Assembly: GCF_965221685.1 (NCBI RefSeq)
Contig: NZ_OZ244907.1
DNA length: 64,000 nucleotides
DNA from: Palauibacter sp022826685
Lineage (GTDB): Bacteria > Gemmatimonadota > Gemmatimonadetes > Palauibacterales > Palauibacteraceae
Strand: one strand, 5' to 3'
Part shown: in pieces, positions 35,390 to 44,683 of the stretch
How the letters are laid out: each line of letters starts with the position of its first letter
How positions within the stretch are numbered: position 1 is the stretch's first letter
Made by a program: the position numbers and the translations under genes
Notes under the pieces: generated by a model
What the model saw: the letters and a program-made list of their open reading frames with translations, nothing else
The model's database searches: none
What the model was told of the DNA's origin: nothing

Positions 35390-36376
35390 TCAGAGTTCGA
35401 CGAGGATCTTCCCGTCTGCGCGGCCGGACTCGAGGGCCTCGTGCGCGGACGCCGTCTCCGCGAGGGAGAAGGTGGCGGCGATCCGCACGTCGAGTTGTCC
35501 GGCCGCGAGCCAGGTCGTGAGATCCCGGACCGCGGCGCGGCGGGCGGCGCCGGGCAGCAGGTATCCCTGCAGGAAATGGATGCGCAGGTCCTTGAAGGCG
35601 AGCGGATAGTAGGCGAGCGCAAGTTCCGGGCCGGAGGTTGACGAGTACGAGGCGATGGTCCCGTTCTCTCGCAGAACCGCGACATCCGTCTCGAGGTTCG
35701 CGGCGAGATCCACCTCGATGATGCGGTCCACGCCCTTCCCATCCGTGAGGTCGAGGACCCGGCCGGCGACGTCCTCTCGCCGATAGTCGATCGCGTGTCT
35801 CGCGCCGCCGCCCTGCGCGACCTGCGCCTTGGCGGCGCTGCTCACCGTGGCGATCACCTCGGCGCCGCCCAGAGTGGCCAGCTGCACCGCCAGGTGGCCG
35901 ACGGCCCCGGCGCCTCCCTGCACGAGGATTCGCTTTCCGCCCACCGGCCCGTCCCCGTACACGGCGTAGTGTGCCGTACAGCCGGGCACTCCGAGGCCCG
36001 CTCCGTCGGCGAAGGAGGCGTTGTCCGGCAACGGCACGGCCTGCGCGGCCGGCACCGCCGTGTACTCCGCCGCCGTTCCGAACGGACGGCCGCCGCTCTG
36101 GGCGTTCCACAGCCAGACGCGCTCGCCGACGCGAGACCCGTCCACCTCCGCCCCCACCGCATCGATCGTTCCCGCCCCATCGGAGTGCGGGATGATGCGC
36201 GGGTGAGGCATCGACAGACCGATCCAGCCGGCCCTCCGCTTGGTGTCCGACGGATTCACGCCGGAGGCGGCCAGCCGCACCCGAACTTCTCCCGCACCCG
36301 GCACGGGCGCTTCCCACCGCCCGAACCGGAGCACTTCCGGCGCAGGGCCGGTCTTCTCGTACCAGATCGCTTTCAC
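35390..36376 (-). CDS. NADPH:quinone reductase-type zinc-free MDR oxidoreductase
   Basis: The protein has 328 residues. GTG 36376 follows GGAAGG and gives the family-typical start MKAIWYEKTGPAPEVLRFG. The N-terminal GroES-like domain (GEVRVRLAASGVNPSDTKRR) and the Rossmann domain with VQGGAGAVGHLAVQLA identify the quinone-oxidoreductase branch of the MDR superfamily. Structural-zinc cysteines are not evident. The enzyme reduces quinones or enones with NADPH in the cytoplasm. It is divergent from the folate cluster at 36585, sharing a 208-base intergenic region. Confidence 0.88.
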   Translation of the reverse strand: MKAIWYEKTGPAPEVLRFGRWEAPVPGAGEVRVRLAASGVNPSDTKRRAGWIGLSMPHPRIIPHSDGAGTIDAVGAEVDGSRVGERVWLWNAQSGGRPFGTAAEYTAVPAAQAVPLPDNASFADGAGLGVPGCTAHYAVYGDGPVGGKRILVQGGAGAVGHLAVQLATLGGAEVIATVSSAAKAQVAQGGGARHAIDYRREDVAGRVLDLTDGKGVDRIIEVDLAANLETDVAVLRENGTIASYSSTSGPELALAYYPLAFKDLRIHFLQGYLLPGAARRAAVRDLTTWLAAGQLDVRIAATFSLAETASAHEALESGRADGKILVEL

Positions 36377-36584
36377 GCGCCTTCCCCCGGCTGGTATCCC
36401 GCGCCCGCCGCGGGTGCGCCGCAATGGGGCAGGTGCCGCGTCCGCGTGCAACGCCCCATCCGTCCTCGAACCTTGTACATTCCCGGCTTCCCCGGCGCGG
36501 GACCGCCGGGGAAGTGCTCGCCCCGGGGGACACCCGCCGGGGGACTCCCGCGTCGTCGGGGATGCTCGTGAACGGAGAGATGCC

Positions 36585-37370
36585 GTGAAACTCGAGGGTG
36601 CCGTCGCACTCGTGACCGGGGGCGCACGCCGGCTGGGCCGCGCGCTGTCGCTGGGTCTGGCGGAGGCGGGATGCGACGTCTTCATCCACTACCGGAGTTC
36701 GGCAGAGGCGGCCGACCGCACGGCGAACGAGGTGCGGGCGCTTGGGCGCCGGGCGGCGACGGCCGCGGCGGACCTCTCGCTTCCGGAGCAGATCGACGAC
36801 CTGTTCGAGGCGTTCGACGCGGCGTTCGCGCGTCTCGACATCCTGGTGAACTCCGCCGCGAGCTTCGAGCGCACCCCCTTCGACGAGACGACGGTCGCCG
36901 AATGGGACGCCGCACAGGCGCTCAACCTGCGCGCTCCCTTCCTCATGACGCAGCGGGCGGCCGTCCGGATGCGCGCCGTACCCGAGCGGCGAGGAAGCCA
37001 AGGGGAACCTCTGGCGCCCGGCGTCATAATCAACATGTCGGACATGGCGGCGGTCGCGGCCTGGAAGGGGTTTGCGGCGCACGGGGTCAGCAAGGCGGGA
37101 CTTCTGCACCTGACGGCGCTGACGGCCCGCGAACTGGGCGCGGAGGTGCGCGCGAACGCGATCGTTCCCGGCCCGATCCTTCCGCCTCCCGGCAAGACGG
37201 AGGAGGACGCGGTCTGGCGGGAGAAGGGTCGGAGGATCCCGCTCGGGCGGACGGGCGATCCGGAGTACGTGGCACACGCGGCGCGGTTCCTGGCCGAGAA
37301 CGACTATGTGACGGGAGCGACGATCTACGTGGACGGCGGCGAACATCTGCTGACGGGAGGGCGGACCTGA
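36585..37370 (+). CDS. Short-chain dehydrogenase, pteridine-reductase-like (FolM/PTR1 type)
   Basis: The protein has 261 residues. GTG 36585 has GGAGAG five bases upstream. TGGARRLGRA (11-20) is the NADP-binding signature of pteridine reductases, NSAASFERTPF the NAG-like motif, and AIVPGPILPP and TGATIYVDGG the distal family motifs. Location directly before folB and folK supports a role in reducing dihydro- or dihydromonapterin or biopterin. Ser152 is in place, but the catalytic Tyr of the Tyr-x-x-x-Lys motif is replaced by His: the sequence is AAHGVSKAG (His166, Lys170). Either the subfamily works with His or activity is altered. Its TGA overlaps the folB ATG (TGATG). Confidence 0.8.
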   Translation: MKLEGAVALVTGGARRLGRALSLGLAEAGCDVFIHYRSSAEAADRTANEVRALGRRAATAAADLSLPEQIDDLFEAFDAAFARLDILVNSAASFERTPFDETTVAEWDAAQALNLRAPFLMTQRAAVRMRAVPERRGSQGEPLAPGVIINMSDMAAVAAWKGFAAHGVSKAGLLHLTALTARELGAEVRANAIVPGPILPPPGKTEEDAVWREKGRRIPLGRTGDPEYVAHAARFLAENDYVTGATIYVDGGEHLLTGGRT

Positions 37371-37738
37371 TGGCGTCCGATACGGTCATCATCCGTGATC
37401 TCCTCGTCCGGGGAATCATCGGAGTCAACGACTGGGAACGCGAGAAGAAGCAGGACATCGTGATCAACCTCTCCCTCTCCGTGGACGCGCGGGCCGCGGG
37501 CGAGTCCGATGACGTCGCGGACGTGCTGAACTACCGGACGCTGACGAAGCGCGTCATCGCGCACGTCGAAACGGCCGAGCCCTTTCTGGTCGAAGCCCTC
37601 GCGCACCAGATCGCACGGATCGCGATCGTCGACTTCGGCGCCGTGCGGGCGAGGGTCCGCGTGGAAAAGCCCGGCGCGCTGCGCTACGCGCGCTCGGTGG
37701 GGATCGAGGTCGAACGGACGGCGGCGGACTACGCGTGA
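37370..37738 (+). CDS. folB: Dihydroneopterin aldolase
   Basis: The protein has 122 residues, the normal length. IIRDLLVRGIIGVNDWEREK is the FolB signature around the pterin site, DVLNYRTLTKRV and VEALAHQIARI carry the conserved Tyr and Glu region, and VRVEKPGALRYARSVGIEV closes the fold. It converts dihydroneopterin to hydroxymethyl-dihydropterin in folate synthesis. It overlaps the SDR stop by one base and the folK start by four (GTGA), so translation of the three genes is probably coupled. Confidence 0.92.
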   Translation: MASDTVIIRDLLVRGIIGVNDWEREKKQDIVINLSLSVDARAAGESDDVADVLNYRTLTKRVIAHVETAEPFLVEALAHQIARIAIVDFGAVRARVRVEKPGALRYARSVGIEVERTAADYA

Positions 37739-38244
37739 ACGCCTCGCCCCGAACAACCCTCCTTACGCTCGGCTCGAACATCGATCCGGAGCGGCACATC
37801 GTCGCAGCCCTCGAGGCGCTCGACGAACTGCTGGGCATCGACGGAGCTTCGCCCATCTACGAAGCGGACCCGGTCGGGAACCCCGGGATGCCCCGCTTCC
37901 TGAATGCGGCCGTGCGCATCACGACCGATCTCTCCCCGGGAGAGTTGAAGTTCGAGGTCATCCGGCCGCTGGAGCGGCGCCTCGGACGCGTCCGGACCGC
38001 CGACCCCAATGCCCCCCGCACGATCGACATCGACATCGCCGCCGTGCAGGGCCTGGTCCTCGACCAGGAGGAGCTGCAGCTGCCGGACCCGGAGATCCCG
38101 ACGAGGGCACATCTGGCGGTGCCCCTCGCGGATGTGGCGCCGGGATTCCGGCACCCCGGCCTCGGAATCACCCTGGGCGAGATCGCGGCTCGTTTCCGTG
38201 GCGAGCCGGGACTCGCGAAGCGCGACGATGTCCGGTGGCCGTGA
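37735..38244 (+). CDS. folK: Hydroxymethyl-dihydropterin pyrophosphokinase (HPPK)
   Basis: The protein has 169 residues from GTG 37735, which overlaps the folB stop. TLLTLGSNIDPERHI is the N-terminal HPPK motif, RRLGRVRTADPNAPRTIDIDI the ATP/Mg site with its paired Asp, and PDPEIPTRAHLAVPLADVAP the C-terminal signature. It transfers pyrophosphate from ATP to the product of FolB. No dihydropteroate synthase (folP) lies in the window, so the later folate step is encoded elsewhere. Confidence 0.93.
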   Translation: MNASPRTTLLTLGSNIDPERHIVAALEALDELLGIDGASPIYEADPVGNPGMPRFLNAAVRITTDLSPGELKFEVIRPLERRLGRVRTADPNAPRTIDIDIAAVQGLVLDQEELQLPDPEIPTRAHLAVPLADVAPGFRHPGLGITLGEIAARFRGEPGLAKRDDVRWP

Positions 38245-38329
38245 ACCCCGTGCGACCGTACCTTCCCGCCCCATGATTCCGTCCGCGGCGCCCCCGTTCC
38301 AGGGGACGCGCCGGGCCCCGGTCCGGGGC

Positions 38330-39961
38330 ATGAACGTCGCCCACATCCTGTTTCTGCTGGGCCTTGTCGCCGCACCCGCGGCGCACGCGCAGGCATCCCC
38401 TCCCGCCGGGGGGACGGACGGGATCGCCGCCGCGATCATCGACACCGTCATCATCACACGGCGGGACGTGTTCCTCCCCGAGGATGCGGAAAACAACTTC
38501 ATCTACCGCCTGGGGAACGGGCTGCACGCAATGACGCACGCCTGGGTGATCCGCCGCGAACTCCTCCTCGGCGCCGGGGCGTCGGCCGACTCGTTGCTGG
38601 TCGCCGAGAGCGAGCGCAACCTCCGCCGCCTCGGCCTGTTTCATCGGGTCCGGGTGGACACGGCGCGACTCGAGGATGGCAAACTGGCGTTGGATGTGCG
38701 TACGCGCGAAGCGTGGAGCCTGCAGCCCCGGTTCACCGGCCGGCTCGCGGCGGACGGTACGATCACCGGCGCCTTCGGTGTGACGGAGACCAATCTCGCG
38801 GGCACCGGCAATGCACTGCGCGTGTGGTACGTGCGGGAGACGGATCGCGACGGGATGGATCTGCGCCTCACTTCCAACCGGGTGGGGGCGACCCGGCTGT
38901 TTGCCAGCGGAACGTGGCTGAACCTGTCGGACCGCGATGTCGTCTCATGGAGGATCTCAAGTCCCTTCCGCTCCCTCTCGGATCGCTCCGCGTTCTTCTA
39001 CGAGGGGCGGAGCTTTCGGGGGCGGATCCCGCAATACCGTCGAGACAACCCGACCGACCTCCAAACGATCGAGTGGCAGCGACGCGCGTTGGTCAACCGC
39101 TTCACGGGTCAGATCGCCCCAATCGCCAGCGCACGCGGATTCCTGCGCGTGGGGGCAACCATTGAGGTCCGCCACGAGGAGCACATGCGGCTGGCGAACC
39201 CCGACGTGAACGTCGACAGCCTCTACGCGACGGTTCCGGACTCGGTCTACGGTCTGATAGGCGCGCTGGTGGAGTGGCGGCGTGCCCGATTCGAGCGCGT
39301 GCAGCGTTTCAACGGCTTCGCCGAAGAGGACCAGGACTTGAGCGACCACGTGTTCTTCTCGCTGAAGCTCGCGCATGAAGCATTCGGGTACGAGTCGACG
39401 GGGGTCGGCGCCCGCCTCCGCCTCGCTTCGGGGAGGCGAGCCGGATCGGCGATCCTCAAGGGTTACGTCGATGGGGGCGGGCTGTTCAACTCGGCGGGCC
39501 TGGATTCCGGCTATGTGTACGGCAGCGGAACCGCGGCCGTACGCCTGACCGATCGCAACACGACTTTTCTGCGGGCCGGGGGGGGAGCCCAGGCGTCGCC
39601 CCGGCCGGGTTCCGAGCACGACATCGGCTTCCGGATACTCCCCCGCCTGTGGGGCCCGCACGCCTTCATAGGTACCCGGACGCTCCAGACCACTCTGGAA
39701 CACCGCTTCTATCTCGTCGACAATTTCGCCAATCTGACCGGAATCGGCGTGGGTGCCTTTGTCGACTACGGAGGCGCCTGGTATGCGGACCAGGACCCGA
39801 GGCTGGGAGGCAATGTCGGCGTGACGCTGTTCGGAGGTTCCACGCTTTCCTCGTTCGCGCAGGTGATGAATGCCAACTTCGGCTATCGCTTCGGCGGAGG
39901 GCTCGGCGAGAGCGAAGAATCAAGGTGGAAGTTCAGTTTCGGCGGCGGCTTACGATTCTGA
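38330..39961 (+). CDS. BamA/Omp85-like outer-membrane protein with one POTRA-like domain
   Basis: 543 residues from ATG 38330, which begins a signal peptide (LLGLVAAPAAHAQ); ATG 38274 is possible. One POTRA-like module (about 35-135) has LRRLGLFHRVRVDTARLEDG and ends in VRTREAWSLQP. A long C-terminal barrel is rich in alternating strands and ends in SFGGGLRF with a terminal Phe, as BAM substrates do. A single POTRA is short for BamA or TamA, so it is more likely an accessory Omp85-family or surface-antigen protein. The role is unknown. It follows folK by 85 bases and converges with the next barrel gene. Confidence 0.75.
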   Translation: MNVAHILFLLGLVAAPAAHAQASPPAGGTDGIAAAIIDTVIITRRDVFLPEDAENNFIYRLGNGLHAMTHAWVIRRELLLGAGASADSLLVAESERNLRRLGLFHRVRVDTARLEDGKLALDVRTREAWSLQPRFTGRLAADGTITGAFGVTETNLAGTGNALRVWYVRETDRDGMDLRLTSNRVGATRLFASGTWLNLSDRDVVSWRISSPFRSLSDRSAFFYEGRSFRGRIPQYRRDNPTDLQTIEWQRRALVNRFTGQIAPIASARGFLRVGATIEVRHEEHMRLANPDVNVDSLYATVPDSVYGLIGALVEWRRARFERVQRFNGFAEEDQDLSDHVFFSLKLAHEAFGYESTGVGARLRLASGRRAGSAILKGYVDGGGLFNSAGLDSGYVYGSGTAAVRLTDRNTTFLRAGGGAQASPRPGSEHDIGFRILPRLWGPHAFIGTRTLQTTLEHRFYLVDNFANLTGIGVGAFVDYGGAWYADQDPRLGGNVGVTLFGGSTLSSFAQVMNANFGYRFGGGLGESEESRWKFSFGGGLRF

Positions 39962-39991
39962 CGGAGCTCTCCGGTCCCCGGACGCACGGCG

Positions 39992-40501
39992 CTAGGGTAG
40001 AAGGATGCCGCCGGCGACGAGGAGTTGCTCGCCCCCCTCCAGTTCGTACCTGGCCTCGACGAAGGGCGTGAACCCGACGAGCGGAAAGCGGAATCCGGCG
40101 ATGATGTTCAGGCCGTACAGCCGCTCCAGCACCCCTTCTCTTCCGTTGGACGGGACCTTTTCCCACGCCACGTTCATGCCGCCGCCGGCGTACGGAACCA
40201 GGTTCGTGACCCCATCGAGCGGGATGTCCACGAGGACGTTCAAGTTGAGTTCGCGGTAGTCGTAGTCGCCGCCGGGGTCGCCGAGACCGGAGTCGGGGAA
40301 GAAGTAGTCGAAGGAGCCGGCGAGCCAGACACCGGGGGCGATCCAGGGCAGCGTCAGCTGCGCCCGCGGGCCGAGGCCGAAGTCCGCGTCGTCCCCGAAG
40401 GTGACCTGGCCCCCGGCCTTGAACTCCTGCGCGGCGAGGGGCGGCCCGCCCGCGATGACCGCTAGCAGAACGATGAGCGACCCCGACGTGCTCCGACGCA
40501 T
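39992..40501 (-). CDS. Small outer-membrane beta-barrel protein
   Basis: The protein has 169 residues. ATG 40501 follows GGGGAGGGGAAC and opens a signal peptide (LIVLLAVIAGGPPLAAQ). Strand-rich sequence with Gly and aromatic girdles (GLGPRAQLTLPWIAPGVWLAGSFDYFF, LVPYAGGGMNV, FTPFVEARYELEGG) indicates an eight-stranded OmpA/opacity-like barrel. No peptidoglycan-binding domain is present. Function is unknown. Confidence 0.72.
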   Translation of the reverse strand: MRRSTSGSLIVLLAVIAGGPPLAAQEFKAGGQVTFGDDADFGLGPRAQLTLPWIAPGVWLAGSFDYFFPDSGLGDPGGDYDYRELNLNVLVDIPLDGVTNLVPYAGGGMNVAWEKVPSNGREGVLERLYGLNIIAGFRFPLVGFTPFVEARYELEGGEQLLVAGGILLP

Positions 40502-40656
40502 GTTCCCCTCCCCCGTTTCTCGGACTCCCCGCTTCCCGGACTCGCCGTCGGTCCCGCCCCGGCTTCCGACAGGAGTGTGACGCCGCGAAGGCCCCGACGG
40601 TTGCACCCGGCCCGTCGATCCCGAACTTTCGTCCACCGACCCGCGTACGAGGAGCC

Positions 40657-41568
40657 ATGGAAAGACTCCGGATCCCCAACCTAGCGACGTACCTGCCGGT
40701 CGCGCCTTCCGATCTGCTTCTTGCCGCCCCCGTTGCCGCCCGGGTGCTCTTCGGTCTGAGCCCGGCCGGGCGGGCGCTGCAGGCGGCGGCGCTCGGCGTG
40801 TACGCGGGCAGCGCGCTCATCGACTGGGCGGTTCGGGCGGACGCTCGCCGCGTGGACTTCGAGGACGCGTTCGGCTTCGATCCGCTCTCCCCGCCCACCG
40901 CGTCGGAGGAGGAACGGAGACGGGATGTCGAAGGTCTCGTCGAGCGGCTGAACGCGAACCATGTGCCGATGGAGACGCCGCGGAAGGAACTGGCGAAGCA
41001 GGTCGACCTGTGCCTCACCGATTATCTCGCGGAACTCACCGGCCAGCGTCTGGAGACGAGTTCGCAGGTCCGGGAGTTCATGCTCGCGCAGATCGTCTTC
41101 CCCTTCGCGCTCGGGGCGGCGGACCCCCTGACGGGGGACGTCGCGATCTTCCGGAGCACCGGCATCTTCGAACCCCATGTGATCGCGCACGAGTTCTGCC
41201 ACCGCAAGGGATACATGAAGGAAGTCGAGGCGCAGGTCCTCGGCTACTTCGCCCTGGTGCGTTCCGGTGAGCCCGTCCTCGAGCAGTCGGCCCACTGCGA
41301 GCGCCTGGACCGCCAGCTCTGGGTGCTGGCGGAGCGCGACGCCGCCGCGTACAACGGCCTCCTCGCCGAGATCGGACTTCGGGAGGAGTTGAAGGATGCC
41401 TTCGCCGTGCGCCACCCGGCGGAGGGTCCGGTCAGCGGCGTCGTGGGTCCGATGATGAAGAACGCCTACAACGCCCGCATGAAACTCACGGGTCAGAACG
41501 GCCTCTCCGACTACGACGAAGGCTTCACGAACTTCATCCTCGCGACCGAGCGAACCGCCGACTCGTGA
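40657..41568 (+). CDS. Membrane-anchored HExxH metallopeptidase-like protein (DUF3810-like)
   Basis: The protein has 303 residues. One or two N-terminal hydrophobic segments (PSDLLLAAPVAARVLFGL, ALQAAALGVYAGSALIDWAV) precede a soluble domain with VIAHEFCHRKGY, a zinc-type HEFCH at 178-182, followed by EVEAQVLGYFALV with a Glu suited to be the third ligand. The layout resembles DUF3810 proteins (AHE..H.rG...E.EA). It is the first of four genes with 4-base start/stop overlaps; its TGA overlaps the antiporter GTG. The substrate is unknown. Confidence 0.65.
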   Translation: MERLRIPNLATYLPVAPSDLLLAAPVAARVLFGLSPAGRALQAAALGVYAGSALIDWAVRADARRVDFEDAFGFDPLSPPTASEEERRRDVEGLVERLNANHVPMETPRKELAKQVDLCLTDYLAELTGQRLETSSQVREFMLAQIVFPFALGAADPLTGDVAIFRSTGIFEPHVIAHEFCHRKGYMKEVEAQVLGYFALVRSGEPVLEQSAHCERLDRQLWVLAERDAAAYNGLLAEIGLREELKDAFAVRHPAEGPVSGVVGPMMKNAYNARMKLTGQNGLSDYDEGFTNFILATERTADS

Positions 41569-43520
41569 ACCTCCAGGATCCGGCGCTCACCTTCGCCCTC
41601 GCCATCACCGCGGGCGTCGTTGCGCAGTCCGTGGCGCGACATGCGCGCGTACCCGGCATCCTCTTCCTGCTCGCGACCGGCATCCTCCTCGGGCCCGCTT
41701 TCGCCAACATCGTGCGGCCCGATACGCTGGGCGAAGGTCTCAACCCCATCGTCGGGCTGGCCGTCGCGGTGATCCTCTTCGAGGGCGCGCTGCAACTCAA
41801 CCTCGACCGGCTGCGGCGCGAGGCGGTGACGATCCGCCGGCTGATCACGCTCGGCGCGCTCGTCACGATCGCCGGGGCCACCGTCACGGCGATGCTCGCG
41901 CTGGGCTGGAGCCTCCGCATCGCGTTGCTGTTCGGGGCGCTCGTCTCGGTCACGGGTCCGACGGTGATCAACCCGCTCACGCGGCGGATTCGCCTGCGAA
42001 ACAACCTGCGGACGATCCTCGAGGCGGAGGGCGTGCTCATCGATCCGGTCGGCGCGATCCTCGCGGTCGTCGCGTTCGAGTTGGCGCTCGCGTCGACGGC
42101 GGGGGACGTGGGGGCCGGCTTCCTCGGCCTCCTCACGCGCCTGGGCCTCGGCTCCGTCATCGGCGTGGCCGGAGGGTTCATCATCGGAGGGCTGCTGAGG
42201 ATGCGGCGCGCGATCCCCTCCGATCTGCGGAACATCTTCACGCTCGCATGCGTCCTCGCCCTCTACCAGGGTTCGCACGCCATCCTGCCCGAAAGCGGCA
42301 TCATGACCGTCGCGATCGCCGGCCTCGTCGTCGGCAACATGGGGCCCCGGCACGCGCGCGAACTCGTGGAGTTCAAGGAGCAGCTCACCTTCCTGCTCGT
42401 GGGGCTCCTCTTCGTCCTCCTGTCGGCGGCGGTGGACCTCGGTGACGTGCGCGCGCTGGGGGTGGGCGGGATCGTGACCGTGATCGTCCTCGTCGCCGTC
42501 GTCCGTCCCCTCTGTGTTCTCCTCTGCACCCGGGGCGCCGGCCTCAGCCGCAACGAGCAGGCGTTCCTCGCCTGGCTCGCTCCGCGCGGGATCGTCGCCT
42601 TCGCCGTCTCCTCGCTGTTCGCGGCGGAACTCGCGCACAGCGGGATGGAAGTGGAAGGCAACCAGCTGCGGGCGATGGTCTTCCTCGTCATCGCCGTCAC
42701 CGTCGTCGTCCTCGGCGGGACGGGCGGGCTCATGGCGCGTCTGCTGGGGGTACGGAAACCGTCCAACCACGGGTTCGCGGTCGTCGGGGCGAATCCCATC
42801 GGACGCGCGCTCGCCCGAACCCTGCGCGTCGCCCGCCGCGGGGATGCACCCATCGTTCTCATCGACACGAACCCGACGGAGGCGGGGGCGGCGGAGAGCG
42901 ACGGCTTTCGCGTCGTGCTCGGCAACGCGAACGAGTCGCGCGCGCTCCTGAAGGCGGGGGTCGAATCGCGCCGCGCCCTCGTCGCCCTCACGCCGAACGA
43001 AGGCGTGAACCTGCTCATTGCCAAACGGGTCGGGGAAAGCTGCCCGGGCGTGAGCCGCCTCGTGGCCATCGATCCGCTCACGCCGGGAGTCGGACCCGAG
43101 CAGGTCGAGGAGGGCGGCGCCTCGGTACTGTTCGGGCTCGGGATCGACTACGAGCGCTGGGCGCACAACTTCCGGCGGGACCGCGTGGAGATCGAACCTC
43201 TCGTCTTCGAGGGCCTCGCCGGGCTGCGCATCCCCCAGATCGACGCGCTCGCCGACCGCCGGCTCCCCGCTCTCGCCCTCGTGCATCGCCGCGGCAAGCG
43301 CGAACAGCCGGTGTCGAGCCACACGACGCTGAAGACCGGTGACATCGTCTGGTTCGGCTGGCTGCGCGGACAGGCGGAAGTCGTCGAGCCGCGGCTCGCA
43401 CGGGCCGGATTCCGCCGCCCGGACGTCGAAGGAGCGGACGACGGTGGCGAGACGGCGGAGGAAAACGTCCCCGGAGCCGGTGGCACACCTCCAAGCGACG
43501 AGGCAGATTCGGACCGATGA
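41565..43520 (+). CDS. CPA1-type cation/proton antiporter with C-terminal TrkA-N (RCK) domain
   Basis: The protein has 651 residues from GTG 41565 (GTGA overlap). About 12 hydrophobic helices span residues 5-400, with GILLGPAFANIV, FEGALQLNLDRL, SVTGPTVINPLTRR and EAEGVLIDPVGAILAV, the last being the Asp-containing ion site of NhaP/CPA1 exchangers. A TrkA-N nucleotide-binding domain (about 405-530; AVVGANPIGRALARTL, VLIDTNPTEA) and a TrkA-C-like segment follow. It probably exchanges Na+ or K+ for H+ at the inner membrane under nucleotide control. Coupling to a metallopeptidase and an aminotransferase is unusual. Confidence 0.88.
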   Translation: MNLQDPALTFALAITAGVVAQSVARHARVPGILFLLATGILLGPAFANIVRPDTLGEGLNPIVGLAVAVILFEGALQLNLDRLRREAVTIRRLITLGALVTIAGATVTAMLALGWSLRIALLFGALVSVTGPTVINPLTRRIRLRNNLRTILEAEGVLIDPVGAILAVVAFELALASTAGDVGAGFLGLLTRLGLGSVIGVAGGFIIGGLLRMRRAIPSDLRNIFTLACVLALYQGSHAILPESGIMTVAIAGLVVGNMGPRHARELVEFKEQLTFLLVGLLFVLLSAAVDLGDVRALGVGGIVTVIVLVAVVRPLCVLLCTRGAGLSRNEQAFLAWLAPRGIVAFAVSSLFAAELAHSGMEVEGNQLRAMVFLVIAVTVVVLGGTGGLMARLLGVRKPSNHGFAVVGANPIGRALARTLRVARRGDAPIVLIDTNPTEAGAAESDGFRVVLGNANESRALLKAGVESRRALVALTPNEGVNLLIAKRVGESCPGVSRLVAIDPLTPGVGPEQVEEGGASVLFGLGIDYERWAHNFRRDRVEIEPLVFEGLAGLRIPQIDALADRRLPALALVHRRGKREQPVSSHTTLKTGDIVWFGWLRGQAEVVEPRLARAGFRRPDVEGADDGGETAEENVPGAGGTPPSDEADSDR

Positions 43521-44683
43521 AGATCCACACCGCCCGGCGTACACACGGCTTCACGGAATCCGTGATTCGGATGATGACCCGGCTCTCGAACGAGCACGGC
43601 GCCATCAACCTGTCGCAGGGTTTCCCCGACTTCGAGTCGCCCGACACGCTGAAGATCGGCGCCGCGCGCGCGATCTACGACGACGTGAACCAGTACGCGA
43701 TCACGTGGGGCGCGAAACGGTACCGCGACGCGCTCGCCGCGAGCTACCGCGACTGGTACGGGCTCGACGTCGATCCGGAAGCGCACCTCACGATCACCTG
43801 CGGAGCGACCGAGGCGATGATGGCGGTGCTCCTGGCGGTCGTGGACCCGGGGGAGGAAGTCATCGTCTTCGAGCCGTTCTACGAGAACTACGGCCCGGAC
43901 ACGACGCTCTGCGACGCGACCCCCGTGTTCGTGCCGCTGACCTCGGAGTGGCAGATCGACTTCGACCGCCTTCGGGCGGCGTTCAGCGACCGGACGCGCG
44001 CGATCATCGTGAACACCCCGAACAACCCCACGGGCCGCGTGTTCAGCCGCGAGGAACTCGAGAAGATCGCGATGCTCTGCCAGGAGTTCGACGCCTACGC
44101 GATCACGGACGAGGTCTACGAGCACATCCTCTACGATGGCGCGCGGCACGTTCCGATGGCGACGCTTCCCGGCATGCGGGATCGGACGATTACGATCAGC
44201 GCCGCCTCGAAGACGTTCGCGGTCACGGGCTGGCGGATGGGGACGATCGTCGCGCACCCGGAGTTGTCCGACGCCATACGCAAGGTCCACGACTTCCTCA
44301 CCGTGGGAGCCGCCGCGCCCCTCCAGGAAGGCGTGGCCACCGGCCTCGAGATGCTTCCGCCGTCCTACTACGAGGGGCTCGCCGACGTGTACGGCGCGAA
44401 ACGGGACCTCTTCTATCCCGCGCTCGTGGAGGCCGGGTTCGACTGCCGCAAGCCGGAGGGAGCGTACTACGTGCTCGCGGACTTCTCCGACCTCTCGGAT
44501 CTGCCGGATGACGAGTTCGCGTTCTGGCTTACGCGCACAATCGGCGTGGCTCCCGTCCCCGGATCCAGCTTCTTCCACAACCCGGAGGATGGGCGCAGGC
44601 TCGTGCGGTTCGCGTTCTGCAAGACGGAGGCGCTGCTGGAGCAGGCCGCCGAGCGGCTCGTGACGATCAGAGCCCGGGTTTGA
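43517..44683 (+). CDS. Class I/II PLP-dependent aminotransferase
   Basis: The protein has 388 residues; ATG 43517 overlaps the antiporter stop. INLSQGFPDFESPD, ITCGATEAMMA, VNTPNNPTGRVF, DEVYEHILYDG and the PLP lysine in AASKTFAVTGWRMG (Lys232) are all present, as is the C-terminal Arg region (RLVRFAFCKTE). The sequence resembles methionine / kynurenine-type aminotransferases (YbdL, KAT). It transfers amino groups between an amino acid and an oxo-acid in the cytoplasm. Its stop overlaps the TTG of the next gene. Confidence 0.92.
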   Translation: MKIHTARRTHGFTESVIRMMTRLSNEHGAINLSQGFPDFESPDTLKIGAARAIYDDVNQYAITWGAKRYRDALAASYRDWYGLDVDPEAHLTITCGATEAMMAVLLAVVDPGEEVIVFEPFYENYGPDTTLCDATPVFVPLTSEWQIDFDRLRAAFSDRTRAIIVNTPNNPTGRVFSREELEKIAMLCQEFDAYAITDEVYEHILYDGARHVPMATLPGMRDRTITISAASKTFAVTGWRMGTIVAHPELSDAIRKVHDFLTVGAAAPLQEGVATGLEMLPPSYYEGLADVYGAKRDLFYPALVEAGFDCRKPEGAYYVLADFSDLSDLPDDEFAFWLTRTIGVAPVPGSSFFHNPEDGRRLVRFAFCKTEALLEQAAERLVTIRARV

